From positions 4,774,001 through 4,838,000 of the forward strand of contig OY751493.1 in NCBI GenBank assembly GCA_963565915.1: 64,000 nucleotides of DNA, given 5' to 3'. Below the pieces are notes generated by a model that had not been told where the DNA came from, searched no databases, and saw only the letters and a list, made by a program, of their open reading frames with translations. The position numbers were made by a program, and so were the translations under genes. The stretch's first letter is position 1. Every line of letters begins with the position of its first letter. Shown one piece after another: positions 39,343 to 49,891 of the stretch. Source of the stretch: Entoloma clypeatum. Taxonomy: Eukaryota; Basidiomycota; Agaricomycetes; Agaricales; Entolomataceae.

Positions 39343-42300
39343 ATGCACATTATCTGCCCAGGCTGTGGATTTTCAGTCAAACAAACGGGCTTCAGAAATC
39401 ATACACATACCAGTGGTGACCCACGATGCAGAGCCAAACGACCTCCAATCCATACACCTACGTTCGAACCTCCCCCACAATCCTCAAACAACAAAACTGT
39501 TCCTGACCCTGGAGGCGACATGGTTGTGGAGCCGTCTGGGGACTTCTTCGGAAATTATGCCGATTACAGTGAACGGGATTTCGGGCTTGAGCCTGAAGCG
39601 AAGGAAGCCATGCCCTCTACAGCCGAATTTGAAGCAAAGGAAGCCGTTTCACCTGCAGATGATTTTTTTTCAGACGACAGTGTTGAAGTTCCACCTGGGC
39701 GCTAGCCGCAAGTGTACTGAAGCAACCGGCTACAGTGGAAGTACTCTACGATACCGTTCTGACCACTTACATAGATTGGAGAGGGTGAGGCTGGTGAGAG
39801 CGGTTGAGGCTGGTAAGAGCGATGGAGGCGGTTAAGAGTCAAGAGACAACTTGTTGATATTGACAGTTTCCTGGTCTTATATACCGTACTACTGTTTGTA
39901 CCAACCAAACAAGTATGTAATGAAGATATGTAAAGGTCACGTGATGTAATCTAATCTAATCTAATCTACGTGATGGGAAAAGTTTCAACACCCCCCCATA
40001 TTTAGTACATACTTCTAAATACATCTTACTTTTTCCCACATATATATATAGGTACTCTTGTTTCGCCTAGTTCTTTATCAGTCCGAAGTACGGGATAAAC
40101 TTGGAAAAGAGGATTTTCCCCAGATTTTTAGTCAAAAGGTCTGCAGGGTTATTCACTCCTTCGATGAATTCGACCGTAATAATTCCTTCGGAGACTTTTT
40201 CTCTGACGAAGTGGAATCGCACGTCAATGTGCTTGGATCGCTTCTCAGTCACAGGGTTGGATGCGATAAAGACGGAGCCGTTGTTATCTCCGTAGATCGG
40301 TACTGATCCGATCTGCATTCCAAGTTCGGCAAGCATGCTTCTCAGCCATGTTGCTGCGCGACTGCAATCTGATAGCGCCATATACTCTGCTTCTGTAGAA
40401 GAGAGGGCGATGGTTTTTTGCGCCGATGATACCCATGTTATCGCTCCAGACGCCAGTGATATGAAGAAGCCGGTGGTAGACCTCCTCGTGTTTTCATCTG
40501 ACGCCCAGTCGGAGTCTGTGAATGCATAGATCCCTTTCCCTGAGTCCCCATCGTACATGATCGCGTAATTTTTCGTTACCTTCAAATATCTGCAAATATC
40601 CCTAGCCACCTCTAAATGGCGTTTGGTGGGATTTGCGGAAAATTGGGACATTTTGATTACAGCAAAGCAGATGTCAGGCCTCGTTCCAATCATCAGATAT
40701 AGGAGTGATCCGATGACGGATTGGTACTTAGATCGGAGTTCCGCATTGGGTTCATCTTCGGACGCCATGGGTTTGTAGCCCGTAGGGAGTGGGGTATGGG
40801 TGGCATTAGATTCGCTCATCCCCATGCGTGCCAGAATTTTCTCAAGGTAAGGTACTTGATCAATGAAGATCCTCTTCCCACGTTGCCTTATTTGGATTGA
40901 GAGAAATTCCTTTGGTTCCCCATCGGGCACTAGGTGACCTAGGTCCCTACATTCCCATGTTGTCATGAAGGCCTTCTTCTTTTCTAGCGTATATTCCCGG
41001 TTTGTGCCGAGAAAAGCAGAGTCGTCGACATAGATGACGGCAATTACAATTTCCCCATTGGTACTTTTGTGAATGAAAACTCCCGCATCGGAGTGAAGCC
41101 GGACAAAGCCGAGCTTTTTCATGGAGGAATCAAGTTCTCTCCACCAGGCTAATGCGGCCTGCTTAAGTCCATATAGAGCTTTGTATAGTCGGTACACGAG
41201 GTGTTCTTTCCCCTTTACTACGTAGCCCTCAGGCTGTCGCATATAGATGACTTCACGGAGCGTTCCATAGAGGAAGGCTGATGAGACGTCCAATAGAGTC
41301 ATGAACCACCCTTCAAGGGCTGTCAATGCCAGTATTAGTCGGACGGTTTCATATCTTACGACTGGTGAGAAGATCTGATCAAAGTCGATCCCTTCTACCT
41401 GTGAGAAGCCTTTTGCGACGAGGCGCGCTTTCAGACGCCCATCGGACTTTTCATTGTAAACCCATTTGTTCCTTAGAGCTTTCCTCCCTGCAGGCAGGGG
41501 TACTAGCTCCGTGATCACCCCGCGGCGTTTGAGCATATCTAGCTCTTTATGTTCAGCCGCATACCAGTCTTCTTTATTTGGAAGAGGGTATATGTCTTTA
41601 TGGGACATTTCAACGATGCCGACTTGGACTGACATTGCCTCCATCAGGAGGTCATTCATCCATGCCGTTTGACCGCCCAATCTCCGTCTTCGATCTAATT
41701 TTTCAAGATCAGATGCTGGAGTGTCTTCCCCATAGATGCTTCCTGGCATCTTCCGAACTCGTCGTTCCCTGATCGGTCGATCTGGTACTTGCTCGGGTTG
41801 TGGAGTGGGTACTCGCGGTTCGTCATCAGGCTCACTGGCAGGCAGTTCGTTGTCTGATTCAGGTTGATCCTGTTCAATGGGAACTGGGATATGAGGTGTT
41901 TCGTTGTGACTATCGTCATCATTGCTGCCGGGAATGAGATCCTCAAACTCATCAGCCGGCTCTGGGTTTTCCATTTCTGGGTGGTTTTCTGGCAACGGGT
42001 CAATGTGGCATCTAGGGTACTTGCTTTCATCAAAGATAGCTTTCCCGCCCATGAAGATCGTGTTGGTCTCAGGATCCATGAAGCGGTATCCTTTGACCCC
42101 TGGTTTCGATCCGAGATAAATCATCAATCGGGATCTTGATTCCAGGGAGTTCCTACGTTTCTCCTTTGGGATATATACATATGCCTGACATCCGAATACT
42201 CTGACACTAGACATGTCGGGGATCTCATTGGTCACCCTGAAGTAAGGGGTTTTCCATTCAAGACGCTGTATGGGGGTTCTGTTGTAGAGAAATGCTGCGT

Positions 42301-45300
42301 GTTCCAAACAGAATTCCCACCACATGGGCGGTAAGCATGCATCGAAGCGTAATGCCTGAGATTTTTCCCATAGTGTTCGATTGATCCTTTCTGCTCTACC
42401 ATTCTGTTGGTGCTGATATGGGAGCGTGACATCGATCAGAATTCCATGATCGGCAAGTACATCCTTGTATTCGTCAAATTCTCCACCTCCATCAACCCGC
42501 CACTTCTTAGGGGTAGCGGCAAATTGATTCTGGATCATCGCAAGGAATTGTTTCAGCGCCGTGATGGCACCTGACTTCTTCCTAAGCAAGACGACCCAGA
42601 CATGGGATGAAAAATCGTCCAAAAAGGTAAGGAAATATTTGTACTTATGGTACGATGCCGTGGATATCTGCTTCAAATCCGAATGGATCAAATCAAAGGG
42701 TTTGACAGCCCTTGTCATTGAGTTAGGATAAGATTGATTCGGCATTTTCCCTTTTAGACACCCCGTGCAGCTTTCCTGTGGTTTCTCACGTACTAGTGTT
42801 TTGGGTACTCCTTTGGTACTGGTGGGAATCTTATTGAGCGCTTGGTCATTTGGGTGGCCAAGGCGTTTGTGCCAGGTTTCGACAGTGATTTCGCTAGAGA
42901 TCGCATGGATCTGGTCAAGGCGTATTTCAGTGTCTAACCAATAAATGGTTTGTCCGGGAATGTGAGGTGAGAACTGTATTTTGTTCTGTCCTTTGGAGAT
43001 GTTGATTTCTCCACGCATTCCGTCTACTTTGTATCCGTGATTAAGGAAGACACCTAGGGACAATAGGCGTGTGTCCATGTCCGGAATGTAGAATACAGGT
43101 CGGAGAAGGTGGGTTTTTACTTCCCCATTTAGGGTATGCCGTACTGGAACGGCCCCAACTCCGAGAATTTCCAGTTTCTTTCCCTTTTCAGCTGTTTGGA
43201 CAAATCGCTTAGCCTTGAGAGGCCTGTAGTACGCGAAGTCCTTGAACTCATGGGTAAAGTGTAACGAGGCACCGGAGTCTAAGATCCATTGTGCGCGTTC
43301 TTTCTCCTTACAGTGTGTGCATGACGCAAAGTGCTTTGTATATTTTTTATATAGATCGTTGTCAATGTGATCCATACATTCTGCACTAGTACTAGCTAAT
43401 ATTTTACACGTCTGTAAGGAGGTGTTATTAGCTTTCCTTAATTGGTCAGATTCAGGAGAGGAAGATGACGAACCGTCAAGTTCAATGAGCCCATCTTCAA
43501 ATTGCTCCGGCCCCATCCGTTCCTGGTCGATATCCATCATCTTCAGCGATTCTTCTATCGACGGGGCTACGCGACGCTGTTTAGCCGGCCTTTCGTCGAT
43601 GTCAGGGATGATGGTATCCAAGATACGAAGGTTCGACCCTGAGGGGCGAGCACCAATGCCGCGCGCGAGTTTGCGAACATGGTCATTCTTTTTCCACACG
43701 GACGGCTTTCCAGATGGAAGTCCGGTGTACTGGGAAGGAGGCGGGTTCATCCGTTGCAGGAGCGACTGCATTTTTGCGGAATCGGGCTGGGCGGTACTTA
43801 ACGTTTTCCCGCGGCCAGTGACGGTGGTGAAGGATGGTGCCGGAAGAGGAGGGAAGTGGATGGCGGGAGCAACAAACTCAACCGTTTCCTCCACATGTTC
43901 GGACGCGTTGTCCGCAGTGTTGGCGCTTTTCTTCTGATTGCGCCAACGTCCCTTTCCCTTCTTCTTCTCAGAAGCGGTACTTGGGTCAGACGAGTTAGGC
44001 TGCTCGTCAGCATCGTTCTGCGAGGTACTCGGCTTTTGCTGCCTTTCCCATTTGGGGTCCTGCCCCTTGCGCTTTGTCCCGGAGATTTTCCGGGCCTGCT
44101 CATTGGACGTACGAGTAGACCCGACCGAATACTTGCGCCTGTATTCCGAGATGATGCTATCGGCGACGGCCTTGTAGGTGAAATCGTCGGCGTCATAGAC
44201 CTGGAAAAGGGCGGTGGAGAGTGACGACCAGGCGTCGGGAATTGCATTGGCCAGGATCATTGCCTGCATCAGATCGGGAACGACAAACTTCGAATCGGCA
44301 AGCCGGGCGAAAAGAGACCCCAGGCGTTCAATCTCAGGCACGGGGTCGCGCCCAGAGAGCTTGTAGGTGGCGGCGGCCTTGAAGTCGCCGAAGATGACGG
44401 CCGGGGATACCTTGGAGTAGTTATCTTTTAGCTCGTTCCATGCGTCAAGTGCCGAGGTGCTATCCTTGATGTGGCGTCTGATCGCCTCAGAGACCTTCAG
44501 GCGTATCGCCCCGAGAGCTACGTCGTCGTCCCTGATCCAGGCTTTTTCCTCCTTACGGAAGCCGGGCTGGTCGACCGTGGTAGTCAGTACAGGGGGAGCG
44601 GCGGCGGTGGGACCGGGAGTGGAGACCGTAGTGGTGAAGTCGGCGATCACAGGACGAGTGATGTCGCCGGAGACGATGCGCCAGACTCCTTGATGAAGGA
44701 GGTAGGACTTCATTTTCTCGGCCCAGCTTTGGTAGTCGATGCCGTCAAAGGCGGTGATGGTGTCCATGGCGGAGCGAGAGGTAGACATTGTGAATGAATC
44801 TAAAAAGGGTTCTCAATCAGTGATGTTTTTTATGAATATGATTCGAGAAAACAATTGAATGATTCCTTGTGACATATTCCCTTCAGGAATAGCGGTCATG
44901 GGAAAACCCTTTATATGTCAGAAACGTATAAGGTGCGATCAACGTTTCCACATGGAGTGTACTGTGTCAATCCCCTTAGGGACGCCTCATGACAGGTACT
45001 TGTCGTAATGACGTTTCCCAGGTTCATGTGTGAAGAAGTATGACTCAGAACCTAGATCTTTCGATCGGTTCTTTGCCAACCAGGGTAGAGTGGGCAGGTA
45101 CTCGCTGTTGCCAGCGTTTCCCAGGTCCCTCTGCTATCCGGGGCCCATAACCTGTTGAAGTTCCACCTGGGCGCTAGCCGCAAGTGTACTGAAGCAACCG
45201 GCTACAGTGGAAGTACTCTACGATACCGTTCTGACCACTTACATAGATTGGAGAGGGTGAGGCTGGTGAGAGCGGTTGAGGCTGGTAAGAGCGATGGAGG

Positions 45301-48300
45301 CGGTTAAGAGTCAAGAGACAACTTGTTGATATTGACAGTTTCCTGGTCTTATATACCGTACTACTGTTTGTACCAACCAAACAAGTATGTAATGAAGATA
45401 TGTAAAGGTCACGTGATGTAATCTAATCTAATCTAATCTACGTGATGGGAAAAGTTTCAACAGACAGGATTGATGATCATGACGTGGAGGCTTACGGAGA
45501 GGAGGAGATAGATGTGGAGGATCTCGATGCAGCAAATGCCGAGCAGGAAACTGGACTGGAGCCAGAACGCCCACCATGTGATGACCTCCCACAACCTGAA
45601 CATGAGGAACCAAGCCTACAACACAATCTCAGCGAAGCACGTCGTATTCGAGGGGGTGCAGAGGAACCTCTTACCCAGAAGCCCTTTGTTGTCAACTTTC
45701 CCAATGCCAATGCTGGCAAAATCTACTCCCGCGAGTCCCTTGGGACGAACGACCACTATACAGAGAAACTTGCTGCGCCCAACAACCCATATGCACCATT
45801 CTCTTCGAAGCTTGAATGGGAGATTGCAAGGTGGGCCAAGCTCCGTGGGCCAGGCTCGACGGCATTCACAGAACTTCTGAAGATCGATGGGGTAAGCGAA
45901 AGTTTGGAAAGTCTGCCGAGGCAGTTGGCTCACTTGTGCTGCAGGTTGTACAAGCCCTCGGACTCTCTTTCAAGAACTCTCTTGAGCTCAACCGAATCAT
46001 TGATAACAGTCTTCCGGGTCGGCCATGCTTCAAGCGTCGTGAGGTGATGATCGAAGGGGAGGTCTGCGAAGTCTTCTTTCGAGATGTGATACCCTGCATT
46101 CAGGCGTTATTCAGTGACCAAGAGTTTGCCCCATACATGGTCTTCGCTCCAGAGAGACATTATACGGATGAAGAAGAGACAACTCGGATGTATCACGATG
46201 TGCATACTGGACGATGGTGGTGGTCAACACAGGTATGCAGTGTTTGATGTTGTGGGTCCCTATATATATTTACACATATGTCAAACGCAGGAAGTTCTAG
46301 AGCGCGACAAACCTGGCGCGACAATTATACCACTCATTATTTCAACCGACAAGACACAGTTAACCCTTTTCCGTAACAAATCTGCATATCCCATCTACTT
46401 GACGATCGGAAACATCCCAAAAGAAATACGTCGCAAACCATCATGCCGTGCCTATGTGCTATTGGGCTATCTTCCAACCACTCGCCTTGAACATGTCGCA
46501 AATAAAACCGCCCGGCGGCGCGAGCTTGCAAACCTCTATCATGCCTGTATGGGAAAGATCTTGAAACCGTTGAGGACAGCTGGGAGAAATGGGTTATTCT
46601 TGACAACTGGCGATGGCATCACCCGCCGCGGTCATCCCCTCTTGGCTTGCATTGTCAGCGACTATCCTGAACACATTCTTACGACCTGCACCTTCACTGG
46701 TCAATGCCCATCATGTCCAACTCCACATGACGAATTGGGGTCTTATGACCCTCAAAACCCTCCAAAACTCCGAGAGCTAGAACATGTTTTAGACGCTCTT
46801 GATTCATTCGATGCTGATCCGGGCGGTTTCCTCCAAACTTGCAAAAAGGCTGGTGTGAAACCGATTGTCAATCCATTCTGGAAAGATCTCCCCTACGTCC
46901 ACATCTATCGCTCCATTACGCCTGATGTCTTGCACCAACTGTACCAAGGCATTATGAAGCATTTGATTAACTGGGTTACCCAGGCATGTGGGGCTGCGGA
47001 AATCGATGCACGGTGTCGCCGTATGCCTCCAAACCACAACACTCGCCTTTTCATGAAGGGTATATCCAGTCTCTCGCGCGTTTCTGGTCAAGAACATGAC
47101 CAAATGTGTCGAATCCTCATCGGCCTGATCATTGACGCTCCGCTTCCTGGGGGACTCTCAAACGCGAGACTACTCGCTTCCGTCAGAGCCCTCCTCGACT
47201 TCCTCTATCTGGCTCAATACCCTATCCATACTGACGAGACAATCACACTACTTGAAGACGCACTTGAACGGTTCCACAACAACAAATCCATCTTCATCGA
47301 CCTTGGCATACGTGAGAACTTCAATATCCCGAAACTCCATTGGGCCCGCCATTATGCTGCAGCCATCAAGCTCTATGGTACAACAGACAACGTGAACACC
47401 CAGTACACCGAGCGGTTACACATCGACCTTGCGAAGGATGCCTATGCTGCGACAAACCGTAAAGATGAGTTTTCACAGATGACAGTATGGGTCGAACGGA
47501 AGGAGAAGATTCTTCGCCATTCGCAGTACATCGCCTGGCGTCGACAAGGATCTCCGAGAGTCAAACCGAAGGAATGGCTCCCACCAGGTCTTGAACTTGA
47601 CCGTGTAATGCACCTGAGCAAGCATCCGACTGTTCGCGCAGTCACCTTTGACAAGTTGGGAGAGCAATACGGTGCCCAATTTTTCCGAACGGCACTGGCT
47701 CGCTATGTTATTCTTGTCAATGAACCTAACATTACAGCTGCCCAGCTCGAACGCCGTCTATGGACTATTCAAATCCCCTTCCAAAAGGTTCCAGTTTGGC
47801 ATCGTTTGAAGTACTTACAGACGGATCCGGTCACTAGCGTGTCGTCAACTGCGGATGCGGTGCTAGTTCGGCCGGAGGCGAGAGATCGACGGGGGCGGTT
47901 GGTTCCTGGACGGTTTGACACCGTACTCATCAACGATGGTACAGGCCAGGCAGGTGGAATCGAAGGTGAGTTCGAAATGTTCAACTTCCCTCCGACCCGA
48001 CCATTGTCTAACTAGTACATTACAGGATATCGTGTTGGGCGCGTTCGCGTCATCTTCTCGTTGCCAGAGAAGTCTCACCATATCTTGTTCAACGACCCGA
48101 ATATCTGTGTTCCTCGTCACCATGCCTATGTTGAGTGGTTCTCACCATTCCAAGCTCCCGAACCCCACCATCTCTTGCATAAAATTTCGGTTCTCAAAGA
48201 CCCCAATGGAGGACGTATCTGTAGTATCATCCCTGTATCCAGCATTCGACGGAGCGTACAACTTTTCCCCAAGTTCGGTGCTCGGGCACCATCAGATTGG

Positions 48301-48384
48301 ACGAGTAGCAATGTTCTTGATGTTTGTAATAATTTTTTCGTCAACGTTTTTACAGACCGACACGTCTATAGAGTTTTGTATTAG
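39343..48384 (+). CDS. Plavaka transposase, first exon split by copia B
   Basis: Coding pieces: 39343-39680, [copia B plus duplicated 5 bp], 45468-45891, 45945-46232, 46291-47965, 48026-48384. Pre-insertion length is 1027 aa; the frame is open across the empty site and all intron phases fit, so the only visible break is the retrotransposon. The start MHIICPGCGF begins a C-x2-C...H...C zinc motif (GDPRC). The Plavaka core follows: PYAPFSSKLEWEIARWAK, GRPCFKRREV, APERHYTDEE, HTGRWWWSTQ, PLIISTDKTQLTLFRNKSAY, IGNIPKEIRRKP, GQCPSCP, RHYAAAIKLYGTTDN, AYVEWFSPF, IRRSVQLFPKFG and DRHVYRVLY. CMC-superfamily DDE enzymes cut and paste DNA in the nucleus. In this copy the protein should not be made whole unless the insertion is bypassed. 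Confidence 0.92.
39676..39680 (+). repeat. 5-bp target-site duplication (left copy)
   Basis: GACAG immediately precedes LTR 39681-39990 and is repeated at 45463-45467 just after LTR 45153-45462. Five bases is the usual duplication length for Ty1/copia integration. Confidence 0.95.
39681..39990 (-). repeat. 3' LTR of copia B
   Basis: 310 bp, identical to 45153-45462. In element orientation it opens TGTTGAAAC and includes a GATTA-type tandem motif (about four copies, 39945-39970) next to a CACGTGA box, and a TATATAAG motif. It is preceded by the purine tract. Confidence 0.96.
39991..39999 (-). other. Polypurine tract of copia B
   Basis: In element orientation ATGGGGGGG abuts the 3' LTR; it would prime plus-strand DNA synthesis. 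Confidence 0.8.
40067..44788 (-). CDS. Copia Gag-Pol polyprotein, intact
   Basis: One ORF of 1573 aa. Order: UBN2-type Gag (ITAFDGIDYQSWAEKMKSYL, residues about 12-240) followed by a Lys/Ser-rich spacer in which I see no CCHC zinc knuckle; protease (WILDSGASLHF, about 500); pre-integrase zinc motif (TWHKRLGHP ... CTGC); integrase (HSDLKQIS, DGGGEF, QQNGRAERINRTL); reverse transcriptase (RLVAKGFSQVEGIDFDQIFSP, then YVDD); RNase H (TDSDWASD, SSTEAEYMALSDC) and the usual KHIDVRFHF tail. Gag and Pol share one frame without a shift site, as in many plant and fungal copia elements; relative dosage would depend on proteolysis or splicing. No stop or frameshift is present, so it could be autonomous. 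Confidence 0.96.
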   Translation of the reverse strand: MSTSRSAMDTITAFDGIDYQSWAEKMKSYLLHQGVWRIVSGDITRPVIADFTTTVSTPGPTAAAPPVLTTTVDQPGFRKEEKAWIRDDDVALGAIRLKVSEAIRRHIKDSTSALDAWNELKDNYSKVSPAVIFGDFKAAATYKLSGRDPVPEIERLGSLFARLADSKFVVPDLMQAMILANAIPDAWSSLSTALFQVYDADDFTYKAVADSIISEYRRKYSVGSTRTSNEQARKISGTKRKGQDPKWERQQKPSTSQNDADEQPNSSDPSTASEKKKGKGRWRNQKKSANTADNASEHVEETVEFVAPAIHFPPLPAPSFTTVTGRGKTLSTAQPDSAKMQSLLQRMNPPPSQYTGLPSGKPSVWKKNDHVRKLARGIGARPSGSNLRILDTIIPDIDERPAKQRRVAPSIEESLKMMDIDQERMGPEQFEDGLIELDGSSSSSPESDQLRKANNTSLQTCKILASTSAECMDHIDNDLYKKYTKHFASCTHCKEKERAQWILDSGASLHFTHEFKDFAYYRPLKAKRFVQTAEKGKKLEILGVGAVPVRHTLNGEVKTHLLRPVFYIPDMDTRLLSLGVFLNHGYKVDGMRGEINISKGQNKIQFSPHIPGQTIYWLDTEIRLDQIHAISSEITVETWHKRLGHPNDQALNKIPTSTKGVPKTLVREKPQESCTGCLKGKMPNQSYPNSMTRAVKPFDLIHSDLKQISTASYHKYKYFLTFLDDFSSHVWVVLLRKKSGAITALKQFLAMIQNQFAATPKKWRVDGGGEFDEYKDVLADHGILIDVTLPYQHQQNGRAERINRTLWEKSQALRFDACLPPMWWEFCLEHAAFLYNRTPIQRLEWKTPYFRVTNEIPDMSSVRVFGCQAYVYIPKEKRRNSLESRSRLMIYLGSKPGVKGYRFMDPETNTIFMGGKAIFDESKYPRCHIDPLPENHPEMENPEPADEFEDLIPGSNDDDSHNETPHIPVPIEQDQPESDNELPASEPDDEPRVPTPQPEQVPDRPIRERRVRKMPGSIYGEDTPASDLEKLDRRRRLGGQTAWMNDLLMEAMSVQVGIVEMSHKDIYPLPNKEDWYAAEHKELDMLKRRGVITELVPLPAGRKALRNKWVYNEKSDGRLKARLVAKGFSQVEGIDFDQIFSPVVRYETVRLILALTALEGWFMTLLDVSSAFLYGTLREVIYMRQPEGYVVKGKEHLVYRLYKALYGLKQAALAWWRELDSSMKKLGFVRLHSDAGVFIHKSTNGEIVIAVIYVDDSAFLGTNREYTLEKKKAFMTTWECRDLGHLVPDGEPKEFLSIQIRQRGKRIFIDQVPYLEKILARMGMSESNATHTPLPTGYKPMASEDEPNAELRSKYQSVIGSLLYLMIGTRPDICFAVIKMSQFSANPTKRHLEVARDICRYLKVTKNYAIMYDGDSGKGIYAFTDSDWASDENTRRSTTGFFISLASGAITWVSSAQKTIALSSTEAEYMALSDCSRAATWLRSMLAELGMQIGSVPIYGDNNGSVFIASNPVTEKRSKHIDVRFHFVREKVSEGIITVEFIEGVNNPADLLTKNLGKILFSKFIPYFGLIKN
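45138..45152 (-). promoter_or_regulatory. Primer-binding site of copia B (half-tRNA iMet type)
   Basis: Directly after the 5' LTR the element reads GGTTATGGGCCCCGG. This is complementary to the anticodon arm of eukaryotic initiator tRNA-Met (GGGCCCATAACC), not to its 3' acceptor end. Drosophila copia uses such a cleaved 5' half of initiator tRNA as primer, and the same is inferred here. Confidence 0.72.
45153..45462 (-). repeat. 5' LTR of copia B
   Basis: 310 bp, no difference found against 39681-39990. In element orientation TATATAAG (about 45349-45356) should position the transcript start. Confidence 0.96.
45463..45467 (+). repeat. 5-bp target-site duplication (right copy)
   Basis: GACAG, identical to 39676-39680. 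Removing one copy and the element restores the transposase frame. Confidence 0.95.
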
Positions 48385-48477
48385 TGGGTCAAATTGTGCA
48401 CAAATTATCATCATAGCGCAAACATTTTACACCTTGAATTTGAATGCCCGAGAATTCGGCACAATTATACACTATTC

Positions 48478-48505
48478 GACTCAACGGAGCATCAAATGCT
48501 CAATC
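48478..48505 (-). repeat. Right subterminal inverted-repeat motifs of Plavaka block
   Basis: GACTCAACGGA (48478) and TGCTCAATC (48497) are the reverse complements of the left-end motifs, about 95-120 bp after the transposase stop codon. Confidence 0.5.
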
Positions 48506-49891
48506 TGATCTATTAGTACACGTTTTCAGATAATTGACGCTCATCTTGGTCAATTTCACAGTTTAGGTTTTTCCTGATGAGGTTTTACGGGAGAATTCTT
48601 CCCTGATCGATGGCAAGGGCCTCGTTCCCGTGTAGGCACCCTTGACAGCAGCGGCTAGGATCCGGGAGCCTTTCCCAAAAACGTCGGCTCGCTTGCATCG
48701 ACTGCGAGCCTCAACCTCGCTGTAACCTGGGAGTCGTTATTGTTGGTGTTGTCAATTCACGACGTTTCGCGCCAACACATCCTGAGTCCCTGATGGAATT
48801 CCCACCTCCTTTGAGGACCGTGGTCCATAGCCGGTCAACAGACTCCAAGACATGCGTATGACAGAGGTAGATTACAGCGGTCTCACTGATAAAACTTCCC
48901 GCGGACACTCTGGCCAAACGCTTCCGCGGAGTTGCAGAGAAGCTCTAGCCCTCCAGTTTGCTATGACAAGGTCGTGATATGCCAAGAATTCATAGTTGTT
49001 CACCACACGGTGTACTAACTGATCTGTAAGGAAAGCCGTGTTGATACTAGCGATCATTCGGTGGAACCAGGAGGGCAGGCCATATGATGGGTTATCGGCA
49101 ATCCCCCTTCACCTGGTAGAGCATAAGCCTAAGTTCCGAGTCAGGAGGTTCAAGTTGCAGAGAATCGGAGAAAAAGCAGACAAAAGGAACAGCACAGGAC
49201 CCGGGAGTCGCGCTTTGGCGGATGTTTTCATCTCTGCTCTCAGCATGTTCCACGAAAAGGATCGCACTTCGTCGTCAGAATGGCCTCTCCGTGTGAAAGA
49301 CGGGGGAGTCCAACTCCATTGCCGACATTGGAGACTACCCACACACGCTCCACAAGTCCGCATAGCATGTGATCAAGAGCATGGGTTGTAATGCGCGTGA
49401 CCGATGAGGATTTTTCACAGCCCGTTGCGGATAGTCCTTTCAGCTCGCTTTCTTGGACTCGGAAAGAGGTGGTATATGGTAGGTGACAGCAGGACTCGTA
49501 CATACATATGTCCTTCAAAGTTCAATGCCAGTGGTTACTGAATTATGGATTGGTTGGACATGTGTCTGACCTCCTCAGATTGACGATGGTCTGCGGCGGC
49601 CCATGTGTTACATATGTTCATGTCAGCGGTTCACCAATGTCAGCTCGGAAGAGTCTAAGACGGTAAGGTACCTTACGTAGCGTGTCCTGGGACCTAGGTC
49701 GGGATCGTTCAACGATCCGACGAGACACATAAAAGCCCCACCAATTACGATTTTGCAGCTACACAGATATTACAAAGTGCATATGTGCAGTAAGTGGACT
49801 GAGTAAAGACATCCAACTGCTTTTCGGGGCTGTATATATATAATCAGAACCCAAGCGAACACGCGAGGACCGGGGGGGTATGATCGACGAT
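48506..49891. other. Intergenic, 1.4 kb
   Basis: No gene recognised. A weak Pol III-like pair (TGGTAGAGCA at about 49113, AGGTTCAAG at about 49147) occurs without tRNA folding. The end near 49741-49891 is the 3' flank of the CFEM gene. Confidence 0.4.

Larger units (their letters stand above)
39681..45462 (-). mobile_element. Ty1/copia LTR retrotransposon B, complete and apparently young
   Basis: 5,782 bp, oriented right to left. Two 310-bp LTRs read as identical throughout, are bounded by TGTTGAA...TTCAACA and flanked by GACAG. The primer-binding site, a 364-bp leader (including the primer site), one 1573-aa Gag-Pol ORF and a purine tract are all present. Identical LTRs, an open polyprotein and an intact target duplication together mean very recent insertion. 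Nested in the first exon of the Plavaka transposase. Confidence 0.97.
36487..48505. mobile_element. Plavaka-type (CMC) DNA transposon with two divergent genes, split by copia B
   Basis: The block contains a complete Plavaka transposase gene (plus strand) and a DUF6532 gene (minus strand) sharing a 311-bp intergenic region. Two short motifs occur at both ends in inverted orientation and in the same outside-to-inside order: GATTGAGCA (36487-36495; inverted 48497-48505) and TCCGTTGAGTC (36563-36573; inverted 48478-48488). These mark probable terminal or subterminal repeats, so the borders given are minimal. No target-site duplication was identified. Without the nested 5.8-kb retrotransposon the element would be about 6.2 kb. 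Membership of the DUF6532 gene in the mobile unit is inferred from the repeats enclosing it. Confidence 0.65.

Noticed and set aside
39702..39908. Identical 68-aa minus-strand ORFs at 39702-39908 and 45174-45380
   Set aside because: Both lie wholly inside the two LTRs of copia B; identity comes from the LTR repeat, not from a duplicated gene.
48506..49100. Search for the missing N-terminal half of the broken transcription factor right of the transposon
   Set aside because: Neither strand shows a Zn2Cys6 motif or Fungal_trans sequence, so the gene was not simply split by the insertion.
49095..49165. Pol III A/B-box-like pair (TGGTAGAGCA, AGGTTCAAG)
   Set aside because: The B box departs from consensus and no cloverleaf can be drawn; too weak to call a tRNA or SINE.
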